Below are positions 11,381 through 22,910 of a stretch of 64,000 nucleotides of DNA, piece by piece; the stretch's first letter is position 1, and every line of letters starts with the position of its first letter. Source of the stretch: Harmothoe impar (Eukaryota; Annelida; Polychaeta; Phyllodocida; Polynoidae); NCBI GenBank assembly GCA_947462335.1, contig OX381720.1, forward strand, positions 43,073,152-43,137,151. Direction: 5' to 3'. Position numbers and translations under genes: made by a program. Under the pieces are notes generated by a model. That model was not told the origin of the DNA. It searched no databases and saw only the letters and a list, made by a program, of their open reading frames with translations.

Positions 11381-14300
11381 TTAGTACAGGAACTTTAGGT
11401 TTTTACCTGGAATTAAATACCATAAAGCTGAAAATCGCAGGAATGATTGGTTTTGGTATTGTCATCACTGTACTAAAAGTCCTGGAGTATCCTGTGTGGG
11501 CTTCCATTAAAAAACTGCCAAATCCAATATGGCCACCAGATAATCAGAATCTCATCTCCTATGACAACAATATTTATCCTAGAAGAATATAAACCTTACC
11601 AACCCCCCTAAAATGGGTCCAAGGAATCCACTGGTGTCATTGGTTTGTTGCTATGACAAGTGTTTGCTTAGCAACAGCAGGTTTGCCTAGCAACCCGGCG
11701 TTAAACCCATCTCCTATGACAACAATATTCATCTTAGAAGAATACAAACCTTACCTACTCTTCTAAAATAGGTGCAAGGAATCCACTGGTGTCCTTGGTT
11801 TGTTGCTAGGACAAGCAGTTTTTTAGCAACAGCAGGCTTGCCTAGCAACCTGGGCTTAAAAGCAAATATCTACAGCGAGACCCCCATGGTGCCATTTAGG
11901 AAGAACCTGCAGGTATCACAGAGCCCCACTAAATCAACTCTAAGTAACACATTGCTAATATTGCTTTAGTTTTGACCTCTAGTTGCTCAGCATCATTACT
12001 TTCAAAAACATAAGTGCTTAGCTACTCACATTTCACTTTTTTGTGGTTGAATTCCATGCAGATTGAGATGTTTTAACATCATTTAGAATTAATAATATGG
12101 AACATTCTAACAACACCAAGTGGAAAAAGAAAAACAATGATGTCATTTATAATTGTGGGAGTTGCTTAGCAATAGGTTTACTGTTACTGATGTTGGTTAG
12201 CAATGGCACTATCAACCCTTTCCATCTGGCTCTGTGATGGTGTAAACTCCACAGAATGTGGCAGATTGAGGCCCCAGACCCAGCAGTATTCATATATGGG
12301 GTTATATTGAGGTTAATATGAGAATTGATACTTGTGATACAAGTTTTCAAATGACTGATTTGCAACATGTATGTAATTTCCTTTCATGTGGTACCATAAT
12401 AACAGGTAATGTCTGTTCAAAATATTTATTTGGTGTACTCAGGAAAATAGCATTTGATACTAAAAATGCCCTCCTCATAGTGCATTAATGCATTAGCTGT
12501 TTTTACCAGGTAGTGCATTAATGCACTAGGTGGCTGGAAAGAGTTGAACCTATATAAAGAATCAATATATAAAATATCTATGGGTACCAACCTCCTAAAT
12601 CAGCCTCAAGAAATCTATTGGTATCCTTTATCATTGGTCTCACTTACTTAGCAACAAGAATACAATTGATTGTTTTGTTTAGCAACAGTACCATATAAAG
12701 GCAAGGGGAACAGAACAGAACTTTACCCCGGTGATACAGGTAATAAATCATATTACCCATGTTGAACATCAGAGACATGGATGATACATGTACTATCCTG
12801 CATCCCTTCCTAGCAGAGTCACACTATATGTTTAAGGATTCACACACTGCCCAGCTTTAATGCTGGCTTCTGCTGTCAGGGAACAGCCTGTGAATATGTG
12901 CTAAGACAACAGCATTCAAAGGGGAGCTTCATGTTGTCCTGCCTCCTTAACCACATACCCAGCCATCCTCTTACAAATCATAGGCCTAACAATATAATAC
13001 AAAATGCTGGACACTATCCAATTTACCACAAAGGCATTTATAAAATACAGAATAATTGAACATCTACTCTTATATTTATCTCATTTATGAGGATACACCC
13101 AATAACTTCTGTGTTCTTGGTCAATTTTTACTTGACCTCATGGTGATTCCACCCATAAGCCTCTTACATGTTAAGGGGCATGCAACAGAACCACTTGGTT
13201 AGACATAGACAGTATTATCATATTTGTAGAGTTTGCTTTGGAGACTTCTCATAGTGCACTCACCATTTGTCTCTGAATGCTATATGCAGAAATGAAGGCT
13301 ATAAACCATTCCATAAACATTACACTAAGTCATATTACTGTATTCCTCACTATCAGCTGAAATAATTCTTGTCTCACAAAACAATCTGTGTAGAGAGTGA
13401 CAGAAGCATCAGTGAGTGGAGCCTATCGGACAGCTACCTCACACCCTGGTCTGTGCTTGATAAGACTATTGTGGCCTCCCTTATAACTGTCTGTACAAAA
13501 TGAGAAAGAAAAGGGGGTTGTAATTACTTCATGTATACAAGGAACAGCCCCCTAACCATATATTACCTTCTGTTACACTGTAAATTGTAGTAGTAGAATA
13601 TACTGGATGTGTATAGGATTTGTATGACTGGTTACATATTTGGTCTCATGTGACATCACTCTGATCTTCTTTATTACTGGTTTAAGTACATGATGTACAT
13701 TTTGATATTGTGCAAGTCAGAATATTGCTAATCAATACTACCGATAGAAGGCCACATGAAATCATGCTGGTCTTTTCCTTTAACCCGAAAAATCAATTTT
13801 AGAGAGAATATTTTAGCAACGAGTGATTAGCTACACTTTCATTTCTATCCCAGGATTATCTTATAATATAAGGAAAGGCAGAATGAAAAGTGATCTGGGG
13901 ACCCATGGTGTTGCTAGGCAAATAAAGAAATATAATCAAGGTTGCTAAGCAAGCACACATGTTAGCAAGAATTGAATGGAAAAGAAAAGAGATTGGTATC
14001 CTCACTGTCCCTTTTGAGGGGATCGCTATATCGATATTGCATTAGGAACAAGTTAGACCTGTGTTGCTAGGCAACAATATAATTGGAAGTAATATTGCTA
14101 AGCAACTAGAGGACCTAGCAATACCAATTGATTCATTGGAGTTAATTTAGTATAGGGGTGTGTGATGTCAGGATCTTCCTGAATGTTGTAGTGGGCTTTT
14201 GCTGTAGATGCTTGTTTCTAAGCCCAGTTTGCTATGCAAACCTGAGTTGCTAAGCAATTATATGGTTGGAAGTGATATTATTAACCAACTAGAGGTCCTA

Positions 14301-14735
14301 GCCATACCAATTGATTCATTGGGGTTCATTTAGTTGGGGTGAGTGATGTAAGGATCTTCCTAAATGGAGTCTTGGGGTTTTGCCGTAGATGCTTGCTTCT
14401 AAGCCCTGTTTGCTGTGCCAACCTGCTATTGCTAAGCAACCACTTGTGCTAGCAATTAACCAATGACACCAGTGGATTCCTTGTACCCATTTTAGGGGGG
14501 GGTAGGTAAGGTTTAAATTATTCTAGGAGTGATATTGTCATTATTGGAGATGAGATTTTGATTATTTGGCGGCCATATTGCATTTGGCCCGTTTTTCAAT
14601 GGAATCCCACATAGGACACTCCAGGACTTTTAAGAGGTCAAACCTAATATAATGACAAGCCATTCCTGGAATTTTCAGCTTTATGGTATTTAATTCCAGG
14701 TTTGGATTAGAATTCATCTAAAGTTCCTGTACTAA
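11381..14735. mobile_element. 3.35 kb element with long inverted termini
   Basis: The first 300 or so bases (from TTAGTACAGGAACTTTAG) reappear as the reverse complement at the right end (14440-14735, ending AAAGTTCCTGTACTAA). The two ends share landmark blocks such as GGAATTAAATACCATAAAGC, AAAGTCCTGGAGT and AAGGAATCCACTGGTGTCAT. Weaker inverted similarity continues inward to about 12030 and 14040. If the element begins at CAGGAACT, it is flanked by TA on both sides, as in Tc1/mariner-type insertions. Subunits are tandemly duplicated (about 150 bp at 11565-11870, about 182 bp at 14057-14419). The interior has no frame above about 75 codons, so it is non-autonomous or a foldback element. Confidence 0.75.
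13573..13790. repeat. Single arm of the 56.3 kb inverted-repeat MITE family
   Basis: Read as the reverse complement, this segment matches 56321-56545. Shared blocks include GGTCTCATGTGAC, ATTGCTAATCAATACTA, GATAGAAGG and GCTGGTCTTTTCCTTT. Only one arm is visible, and it lies inside the larger 11381-14735 element, so it is either an old nested insertion or a captured piece. Confidence 0.6.
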
Positions 14736-15060
14736 GTAGTCTGCAAACAGATTGCACGTACCCTGTGATCATGACCAATATCTCAGTTACTATTGCCTGA
14801 CCAAGTTAGTCATTTCTTGGCTCCCGACACCAGCAACCTAGGTTAGGTAATATTGTCAGATTGGTCAGTGCTGACCAACTCACCTTAGTCTTCTCTATTT
14901 CAATCAGTTTAGGCTAGGTCTTGTTGAGTAAGACATTATATATCATATGTTGTTATGCCTCTTCGAATAGCTCTTGGTCATGCCTGACCACAGTCTCGGG
15001 CCCTGACTGTACGTTTACAGTCTGGGAGATTACTTAGATCTATGTACCTACACTGGCCTC
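14736..15060. other. Non-coding stretch, nothing recognised
   Basis: CTGACCA/TGGTCAG words recur here, but I see no gene or defined element. Confidence 0.4.
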
Positions 15061-15067
15061 ATACCCT

Positions 15068-15140
15068 GCTATACTGTATAGGTCTACTAGTATCAGCAAC
15101 CATGGGGGTGTGGGTTCGAACCCCACTCTGGCTTAATTTT
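15068..15140 (+). repeat. tRNA-like (SINE-type) sequence with B box
   Basis: TGGGTTCGAACCCCA is a perfect T-arm/B-box match for an RNA polymerase III promoter. The upstream half is too degraded to show an A box or anticodon arm, so I take it as a SINE head relic and not a tRNA gene. Confidence 0.4.
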
Positions 15141-15295
15141 TAATAGTTTTGATATCTGCATATTGCACCTAAATTGAAATAATGTACCTAGTCACATATG
15201 TAATAGCTAATTTAACTATGTCAATTAAGGTGGATTTATGCTTTAAATGGGCTAAATAAATAATGTGAAAAAACGAACCTACATTTTGCCTAGGG

Positions 15296-15385
15296 TGGGA
15301 TTCGAACCCATGAGGCCATACACAACTCCTACATGATCATGTGATCATAGCTGACCAATCAGTGAGCTACCTATCTCATTAAGAA
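15296..15385 (-). repeat. tRNA-derived SINE-type sequence
   Basis: On the minus strand, TAGCTCACTGATTGGT resembles an A box and GGGTTCGAATCCCA is a good B box about 55 nt downstream, as in a tRNA. No convincing anticodon stem forms. It abuts a 26 bp palindrome. Confidence 0.5.
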
Positions 15386-15409
15386 ATGATCCAGGATCCT
15401 GGATCATTT
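15384..15409. repeat. Perfect 26 bp palindrome
   Basis: The sequence is its own reverse complement, centred on GGATCC, with arms AAATGATCCAGG. Confidence 0.95.
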
Positions 15410-15445
15410 TTGTAAGTAGGTTACAGCTATTAGATACAAAATTGT

Positions 15446-15483
15446 CCAGGCCCATTACAGCCTGACGGCTGCAATGGGCCTGG
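15446..15483. repeat. Hairpin, 15 bp stem with one mismatch
   Basis: CCAGGCCCATTACAG and CTGCAATGGGCCTGG pair across an 8 nt spacer. No T-tract follows directly, so this is not a typical Pol III or bacterial-type terminator. Confidence 0.75.
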
Positions 15484-15901
15484 AGTGCTCGAGGCTGGCC
15501 TGACCAATGTTCCTATGACCGACCTGGGATAGCCACTACACACTAAGGGCTGGGGCATTTAGATTTTCTGTGTAGGACAATAATCTACACAATCTTATAA
15601 TTAGCTTTCTAGCTATGCTTAATGTCTGCTGTCTTCTTTGGTGACCAGTGGTTACTGAAATGTTATCCCTAGCAGGCCAATGATACAGCATTATCAGGTC
15701 CTGATCGCTTTAGTCTGCTCCAGATTGCACAGTCTGAAAGAGCGGTGGCACTGGTGAAATACTGGAATACTGGAACAATTTAAGCTCGGGCTCCACTACC
15801 CGTTTTATTAGGTAATTCTCATAAGCTGATCATACCTTGGCACCTCTAGCTATGCCATCAGTAGACCATATGCTATTGTAACAGACAGCGGAAAACAGGT
15901 C

Positions 15902-15972
15902 AGCCCCACGGGGAATCGAACCCCGGCCCCCTCCGCTCCGGAGTTGAGAATGCTACCGCTACACCACAGGGC
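15902..15972 (-). repeat. tRNA-like sequence / SINE head
   Basis: The minus strand has the tRNA order: a 7 bp acceptor-like stem (GCCCTGT with GTGGGGC, wobble pairs), D arm TGTAGCGGTAGCA, and a fully paired T arm with GGTTCGATTCC. The anticodon stem does not pair properly and no clear anticodon can be assigned. It resembles a glycine-type tRNA body at both promoter boxes. A tRNA pseudogene or SINE 5' end is more likely than a functional gene. Confidence 0.5.
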
Positions 15973-15979
15973 TAGCTGC

Positions 15980-16370
15980 TTCTCCACTGCTCTGCTACGG
16001 TACTTGAGCTACCACAGGCTGGCAATGCGCTCTCCATGCACGCTTGGGCTGCCCCGAGCTATACGTACCCGCTACACTATTATGGAGGAGATCAAATCAG
16101 AAAGAAAGAAGAAATAAATGCTCGTTTATATTTACATTGCACGGTCCACTGTTTATTAGGTAAATTCATAGGTCTAGAGATTGCCCCATACTAACGAATA
16201 AAAATCAAACCAATTTGACATGATATCGAGAGCCAAATTCAGCATCAGATGCAAGAAGCGGGACCTTCATCGAAATATAGACATTGCGTTGATGTGGCCT
16301 TGGCAATTCTATTTTCCACTTGAGCATGGAGTATTTATAAACATAAACATATTTATGAACTTAAACCTAT
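15980..16370. other. Non-coding stretch downstream of tRNA-like sequence
   Basis: It may include the tail of a SINE; no further structure was recognised. Confidence 0.4.
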
Positions 16371-16640
16371 TGCAGGGTGTAGAATACCTCCCTGCCTAAG
16401 GGAGTGGTCATAGGGGAGGGGTTGGTCAATTTGGGCGGGGCCAAAAAGATTTGGACCCCTTGAAGGGGGGGGGACGAAAAAATGTGGACGCCTCTTGAGG
16501 GGGGGACCAAAAATATTGCACCCCTTTTTAGCGAAAAAGTCAGCGCGTTACTATAGCTCGAAGGGGTCGGCCGCGCTCAACTTCAACTTGCCTGGGGGGG
16601 GGGGGGGGGGGGGGGGAAACCAAAAAAAATCCAACCCCTA
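16371..16640. repeat. G-rich low-complexity region with a G23 run
   Basis: Several GGGGG tracts (around 16430, 16465, 16500) lead to an uninterrupted run of 23 G at 16594-16616. The plus strand has strong G-quadruplex potential; the run may also be an assembly weak point. Confidence 0.8.
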
Positions 16641-17007
16641 CTGTGGGGGGAACCAAAATAATTATGGAGATTCAGCTTTAAATGGCTAAACTAGTACGTC
16701 AACAACCATGCAGGGTAATAATTATCTATAAGTAATACTATCACATACCAACTGACAGGGCTGACGTGGCCTACAATAAGCTATAGTTGAATAACACGGG
16801 AATAATAGACAGCTGACAGTTAAATCTAAAGGTGTTTGATTTTATCAGGCAAATATCCATGTCAAAGTGTTGATAATGGAAGAGTGAGCGGGGGAAATTT
16901 TGATGATTGCTTAGTCTGCAATTTACCCAACCGATCCCTGTGGACCATGACCACGAGGGGAAGATTGTGGGAGAACAGGTTGGCGGTAAGTATAATTATG
17001 GTTATTT
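16641..17007. other. Non-coding stretch, nothing recognised
   Basis: No gene or defined repeat is visible. Confidence 0.5.
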
Positions 17008-17090
17008 AAGTTCTGAAGGAGATCAGGGGATAGGTTGACAGGTCATGGGTGACCAAATTACCTCAATCATTTGTGTTTCTTGTTAGTTAT
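17008..17090. repeat. Second copy of the 11.05 kb dispersed repeat
   Basis: It shares CTGAAGGAGATCAGGGG, TAGGTTGACAGGTCATGGGT and CCTCAATCATTTGTGTTT with 11055-11137 in the same orientation. Confidence 0.65.
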
Positions 17091-17319
17091 GTATATTGGT
17101 GGTAAAATGTTATACAAGTAGGCTCAACAATGAATATTTTTAGATGAACAGGGAATCATGTAGTATATACTCTCATTCTCTCTCATCTGGCGTGCATGAT
17201 GTAGTTGCCGAATTTAAGGCCAAGGTTCACAAATGATATATTGGAGTACACTTTATACATTTTGCTGTACCTATATTTCAAATGTATGCACCTACACTAT
17301 GACTATACCAAACCTCCCA

Positions 17320-17480
17320 TGCTGGCATTGGGTTTATGGCCCCAGGTCGGCCCCTACTGGGCAGGCAACTTGGACCCAGTTGGGCCTCCTGTGTGGGGCC
17401 CACCTAGGGTTGTTGCGTTCTGCCCAGTTCCCGTGCTATACCCAGGCCCCAGCTGACCCCCTGTGGGCAGCTTTGGGACT
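17320..17480. repeat. GGGCCC-rich fragment related to the 6.05-7.40 kb element
   Basis: It has the same vocabulary as the ends of the 6.05 kb element (GGCCCCAGGTCGGCCC, TGTGTGGGGCCCACCTAGGG) but without a visible partner end. Confidence 0.5.
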
Positions 17481-18012
17481 CAATTAATCAATGTCAACCC
17501 GTTTTGACTTCCTACAATAATAGAGTGGATTCAACAGAAATGTACCATAATAAATTCATAATCCTCTAAAGCATGTAGTTCTAGGAATATACAGGCCTGT
17601 TCTGGGATGAAATATGCATGTATCCTGCTTTGCAACAATTCTAGAATAACATAGATCATGGGTCGTACATAAATGTGATGTAGTAATCTACACTTAGAAG
17701 TCAACCAGCCAACTGTACTAATATATTGCTTAGTATGTCAAGCATCCATCTGCTATGTGTAGTAACTCACAATTATGTAGGGTGCAAAATAAACACATGG
17801 TTGGTTTCTATTTGATTCTCAATCGTTAATATTGAATAGATGTTTTTTTCAGACCCGATATTGCACTTTTGCCAAAATCCAAAATGGCTACCATACATAT
17901 CGACTTTATAGTGTTCATTTGATAAAACAACTGCTACATCTATAGATGTATCTATAAATGCTTTTTAGGAGGCCATTTTATGCTGTGCCATATTTTCAAT
18001 ATTTGAGACACA

Positions 18013-18771
18013 ACAGGGGAAAACGTACCATTACAGGGAGTTAGTGTCATAAACAGCCACTAGGTGACCAACAGAACAGCAGCATCCCAGTGGGCACAGA
18101 ACATTGAATCAACATTGATAAATGGTTGTCAATGTTGATTCAGTGTTGATTCAACGTTTATTCAACATTGAAGTAATATCACCATAACTGACTTTTTTGT
18201 GAGTTCTCATGCAGCAATAACGAAATGGAGGTGCTGTACCCAAAAATGCAAATGTAATTAATCATTCATTGTAAGTATCAACCTTCTCTGTAATTCGATT
18301 GAAACAAATAATAATTGTATCTACTTTTATACTTTTTCGTGATTGCAGAATAAAAACCTTGCAAATTGAAATTGAATTGAATTGAACTCAATTTTGTTTC
18401 CACTGGGATACTGTTATCCTAGTGACTATCATGGAACATATGGTAACCTCCCTTTGCCTAAATTTGACAATCATGATCTTGAGCAAAATGATCACTATGA
18501 CCCTCTCTTCCCAACAGATATTAACATTTGTGTGATTATTTAGTTTTGACTGGACTTTCAGCATTCTGAAATAATAAGATGTAGTATTATGAAGAATATT
18601 CTAAGTTCCCGCTTAGTAGAAATTAATTTGGGAGTTGGATTGTCAGAACCGAAAGGAGGAATGACTTAGAAATCCATGATAAGTCAGTAGGGCAATGTCA
18701 TATTGTTGCATGGGTGCCAGCTAGTGGCTGTTTATGACACTGAATCCCTGTAATGGTACGTTTTGCTCCAG
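18013..18771. mobile_element. Inverted-repeat element carrying a nested MITE
   Basis: About 50 bp at the left (GAAAACGTACCATTACAGGG ... GTCATAAACAGCCACTAG) is repeated inverted at 18721-18771. Between the arms lies the CCCAGTGG MITE at 18086-18407 and about 300 bp of unique sequence. The arms may extend further outward at lower similarity. No coding capacity. Confidence 0.65.
18086..18407. mobile_element. CCCAGTGG-type MITE, 322 bp
   Basis: It starts CCCAGTGGGCACAGAACATT and ends CCACTGGG, with AT directly adjacent on both sides. Internally it repeats TTGAATCAACATTGA and its inverse. It is the same family as 27076-27183 and 54117-54982. Confidence 0.75.
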
Positions 18772-21430
18772 ATCTGTTGCATCACATTTATGGCACGATC
18801 TGGTAAAAGAGTTCTTGGAGCAGGGTGCATTAAGGTCCTTCTTCCCAGTGCATATCACATTTAGTCTGAAATGCACTAAAGCACTTTCATGCATTACCGT
18901 TAAATATTCAATAAGAAATATATTGACTTTAAGAAAGAAGTTTTGATGTAACGGCTGTTTCTCATGACTGGTCGTCATATCCCATTTTTACTCTAGCAGG
19001 CTACATATCTCTTGGAACTGGATGTTATGAGTTTTTATTGATTCTATCAGGTCAGGCTCAGTTAGAGCTACATTGGGGTATATACTTTTACCTCCCTATG
19101 ACCGATATTAAGTGTGTCAGAGCCCATAAAAAGGCAAAATATGGCATTTTTCATGAATTTTCATCAACAGTGAATTTCAAAAGTTGTAAAATTTCAAAGA
19201 GTATGAGAAGAATATGACATTTCTTATTATTTTTATATAGAATACCAATGATTGAAATGTGCAAGGTGTTTAACTCATTAGTTATACCTATAACTGTGGT
19301 TGGATGGTGGTATGATCCATTTGTGTAATTCAATGGTTCCAATTATCACCCTCTTTTGTCATAAGTTACACCTCCCCTATCTTATAGCAATTAGCTAACC
19401 ATATCAAAATATATTGTCATGCTGGACTAGTATATCTTATATGTATATATTTTAAAAAAAAGGATGATATGTTGTAAACTTGACGCAGGAGAGCCAATTG
19501 AAGTTCATGATGGCAAAAATGTGTAATTTCCTGGTTCCAATCGTCACTCTCTATCAAACTACTTCCATTGTCATAACATGCATAGAAATATGCAGGGGAC
19601 CATATGTTCGAAATAGATGCTCTAGATAAACAATATTAAAGACTATACTCTGAGGGAGTTATGTAGAAATTTAGCTACTTTTCAATACTATTTTATGTAG
19701 ACATGTGGCAAAACACTGTATAATCCTATCGCATAAGACATTAACTTGAGGCTTGGATATCTCAGAGAATAGCTTGGGGCCTCCCTATTTTCTAAGCTTC
19801 TTTAGAAAGTGTATGTTATTATGGTCCAGTGGCAAAAATCTGATGAAAATCTAGCTACTCTTACACCAAGAGATCGAGCCACCTTAAAACATGGCCAACC
19901 ATGTATTGGACTTCACCCATGCAAATTCAAAGGCAGGGAGGAACAAGTCCCTTCGGAACTTGATATAATTGGATCCAGAGGCTACACACTTATGACCATT
20001 GTCCATTGATTACATATTAGTGTCAGGTGGCTACCTGGGCAGTTGCCACGTACAACTAACAAATGGCTTTTCTCATGGAATCCTTCTAAATTTAATTTAC
20101 AGTGCACAACTACGTGGGGTGCATTAAATCTAGCATATGCACACTGCATTCCTATTGGTAATTGGATTATTTACCCAAATAAAACAATTAAAAACAAAGA
20201 AGTCGGCCGACAAAACAATTTCCATCATGCAGTGGATGATCGGCTTATGACTTATGATCATTACTCTTACTAACGAAAAGAAATTAACGGGTTATTGTTT
20301 TTCAATTCTGAGAAAATGGTTATTTATACATGTGTAAAAAAAAGGGTAATTGAGCAATGGAAAAATCAGTGTATCAATGATTGTTATGTATACCTTCCCT
20401 TTCAGGGACAAACTTCTATTACTCCAATCAATACATATAACACTTCCCTGATGATGCCTATCAACAAAGTACTAGTTATAGCAGTCTTCTTCTGTTTTCC
20501 TTTTTCCTACAATAGAAGATCTAGTGCATCTTCTACTTGCAGCAAAATGATTTGCTTCTACATTATTCTTTGAAACCTGAATATCTGTGAAAATCTAGCA
20601 AATGCACCAGTTAGACCGTATCCTTCGGGAAACAGTTAACACCGGGAGTATGTATATGGTTAACTTAATTTCTTGACCAGACATTATAATGCCCATGATA
20701 TATCTATTCTCTCTCATGGCCATCACCAGCAGCTTATCATGTACAACCACACTGAACGGGTAACACAAAATACAATGGCCCTGTCTCACGCCTCTTGAAC
20801 GGTTAGCCAACTTTGTTATGTAACCGTTGTTTGTCACATGTCTGGAAATCTAAAATGCAGTTAGCGCTCATGTATTTGTCGACCTACAATTCTGAAAAAA
20901 AATCCTTAATTGTTCTAATATTTGTACCTTCCTCACATGAAACTTACCTGGCCTAAATATAATATTGTCTTGGCGCTACAGTTGGTGCAACCCATGGTGC
21001 ATCCCATATCCTCCATACCACTCATCCATAGTGCAACATAAACTGCCCTTTCATGGTAGCTGTGCCAACTATTTCTATTTATGGCCAGCCAATGATACTG
21101 CATGAATGTTGCTATTTAAGTATAGACTGGACTGCTTAAGGTCACACATTGGGCATCTTTAATTTCAGTAAATGCCACCTAAGGTTGCTTCATTCCAAAA
21201 TGACCTTTCCGTGACATTTGTAAACATGGCATTAACTGAATTAAAGTGACTTTGCGAAAAAGAAAGTTTACCCAAATGCAAATGTTCATCCCGGCCAATG
21301 AGACTGCTAACTACATCAACCAGTATTATTGCAGCATTTGGCACCGGTCAACACTAAACCTGGAGGGTGAAAGTCTGACTAAGCACTCCAGATGGTGCAT
21401 CAATTCAACTACCTCAGAATATAAGTTCAC
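18772..21430. other. Long non-coding stretch, nothing recognised
   Basis: Open frames up to about 92 codons (20295-20573) have no recognisable motif and look like chance frames in AT-rich DNA. Confidence 0.5.
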
Positions 21431-21434
21431 AGAG

Positions 21435-22330
21435 GAAAATGTGAGAGTCACCTGGACTCACATGCCATAGTCAGACCCATGTCCCCCGACTTTCGCCTTT
21501 CCACAGTCCAGCACTGCCTTACTCTCATCATGATGAAAGTCAGACAGGACTGGACTCTCGTTGTGATGACAGTCAGGCAGTGCTGGACTTTGGCAGCAGT
21601 CAAAGTCAGGCAATGCTGGACTCTCATGTACGAAAGTTCAGCACTGCCTGACTTTCATACTCAAGGGTAGTCTGGCAATGCTGGACTGTACCTAGAGTGA
21701 GAGTACAGCGATGCCAGACTTTGGCCTCAATGAAAGTCAGGCATAGCTTTAATCTCTTCTTTACAGTAACACTAGTTGCTTATTTGCATTGGGGGAAAAT
21801 GTTTTAAAAGATTTTTATTGCCACCCTGAAATCTCATACAAAATAAAATTGTTGTCCTGAACAAACAAGGGTCTGCTAGATCACAGACAACAAGTCATTT
21901 AGGTATGTAACAAAATAGAGATACATGTACCAACATATGTCAAAGGTGATCCCAGGATCCTAATGTATATAATTCCCAAATCCACAAGAATGGAGTCATA
22001 TATCCTACCATTAAGCTCAATACTGTATTGTGTCCCCACCTGGTAGCAAACAAAGAAGGCTCAGGCTAACTGACCCTCATCTCAGAGTCAGACATTGCCT
22101 TACTGTGGAAAGAAAGTCAGGCTGACTCTGGTATGAAGATTTGTCTTGCCTGACTGTCATTCAAGGATCAGGCTGACTCTCAAAAGAGAGTAACTTCATG
22201 GGACTATCAAAGGAGGCTCAGCCTGGTTGTCGTTTGATGGAAGTGAAAGTCCAGCAGACTCTCCTACCTGAGTCAGGCAGTGCTTGACTCTGGGGACAGT
22301 CCAGCTGACGCTCATATCTTTCTCTGTGTT
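21435..22330. repeat. Region of dispersed direct and inverted AGTCAGGCAGTGCTGGACT units
   Basis: At least ten units of the type AGTCAGGCA(A/G)TGCTGGACT, or its inverse AGTCCAGCACTGCCTGACT, occur in two clusters (21485-21752 and 22080-22310). They are separated by about 320 bp of unrelated AT-rich sequence. The mixed orientation allows extensive foldback pairing. It could be the two ends of one element. Confidence 0.65.
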
Positions 22331-22568
22331 GATGAACACCTTAGCTTTGCCCCACCGCTGAAGCGAAAATGTAGCTCATGATTGGACATGTCCAAAGCAG
22401 ACTCAAAAGAACTGCCTAAAAAGTATCATATGAACCAAAGCTGACCTATATGACATTCTGATAATTAAACTATCTTCATATTTACTCTGGGTAGATTATA
22501 TGGCATATTCTCCTCTCTTAGATCACCAGGTGATCTTGAACTTCCTGAGTGGAGTGACCTAGTTCATT

Positions 22569-22589
22569 ATAACCTCCTCAGGAGGTTAT
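22569..22589. repeat. Perfect palindrome
   Basis: ATAACCTCCT and AGGAGGTTAT pair across one central base. Partial copies (TATAACCTCATGAGGATGTTAT and AGGAGGTTATG) follow within 70 bp. Confidence 0.85.
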
Positions 22590-22676
22590 GTGTATAACCT
22601 CATGAGGATGTTATATGAACCAGGTCAAGTCTGGCAGGAGGTTATGTGGATTTTTTCCCTTTTAAAATCCTGACTT

Positions 22677-22755
22677 TTGTGGATTCAAACCTAGGCTGGT
22701 AAATCCTCCAATCTGATGAACTCTGCCCTAACAGGTAGGCCACAGAGGAACCTGT
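22677..22755 (-). repeat. tRNA-like (SINE-type) sequence
   Basis: On the minus strand, TGTGGCCTACCTGTTAGGGC precedes GGTTTGAATCC, a B-box-like T arm, at tRNA spacing. The rest is too diverged for an anticodon call. Confidence 0.4.
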
Positions 22756-22845
22756 GTAAGGGATCTCAAAAGAACTACTGGTTAAATCTATTGTTATACT
22801 CATTTATAAAATATCATTGCCTAAAAATAGTTTAGCCTTATGGTG

Positions 22846-22910
22846 GTTTGAACCCACAATCTTCTGCCTGCAAATCCAATGACATGACCACTACACTATA
22901 GGGCCCAAAC
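22846..22910 (-). repeat. tRNA-like (SINE-type) sequence
   Basis: The minus strand reads GGGCCCTATAGTGTAGTGGT (acceptor plus A box/D arm) and then GTGGGTTCAAACC (T arm) at the correct distance. It is probably a tRNA-derived SINE head, since several similar units are scattered nearby. Confidence 0.5.

Noticed and set aside
15902..15972. Functional tRNA gene
   Set aside because: Promoter boxes and T arm are good, but the anticodon stem does not pair and no anticodon can be assigned.
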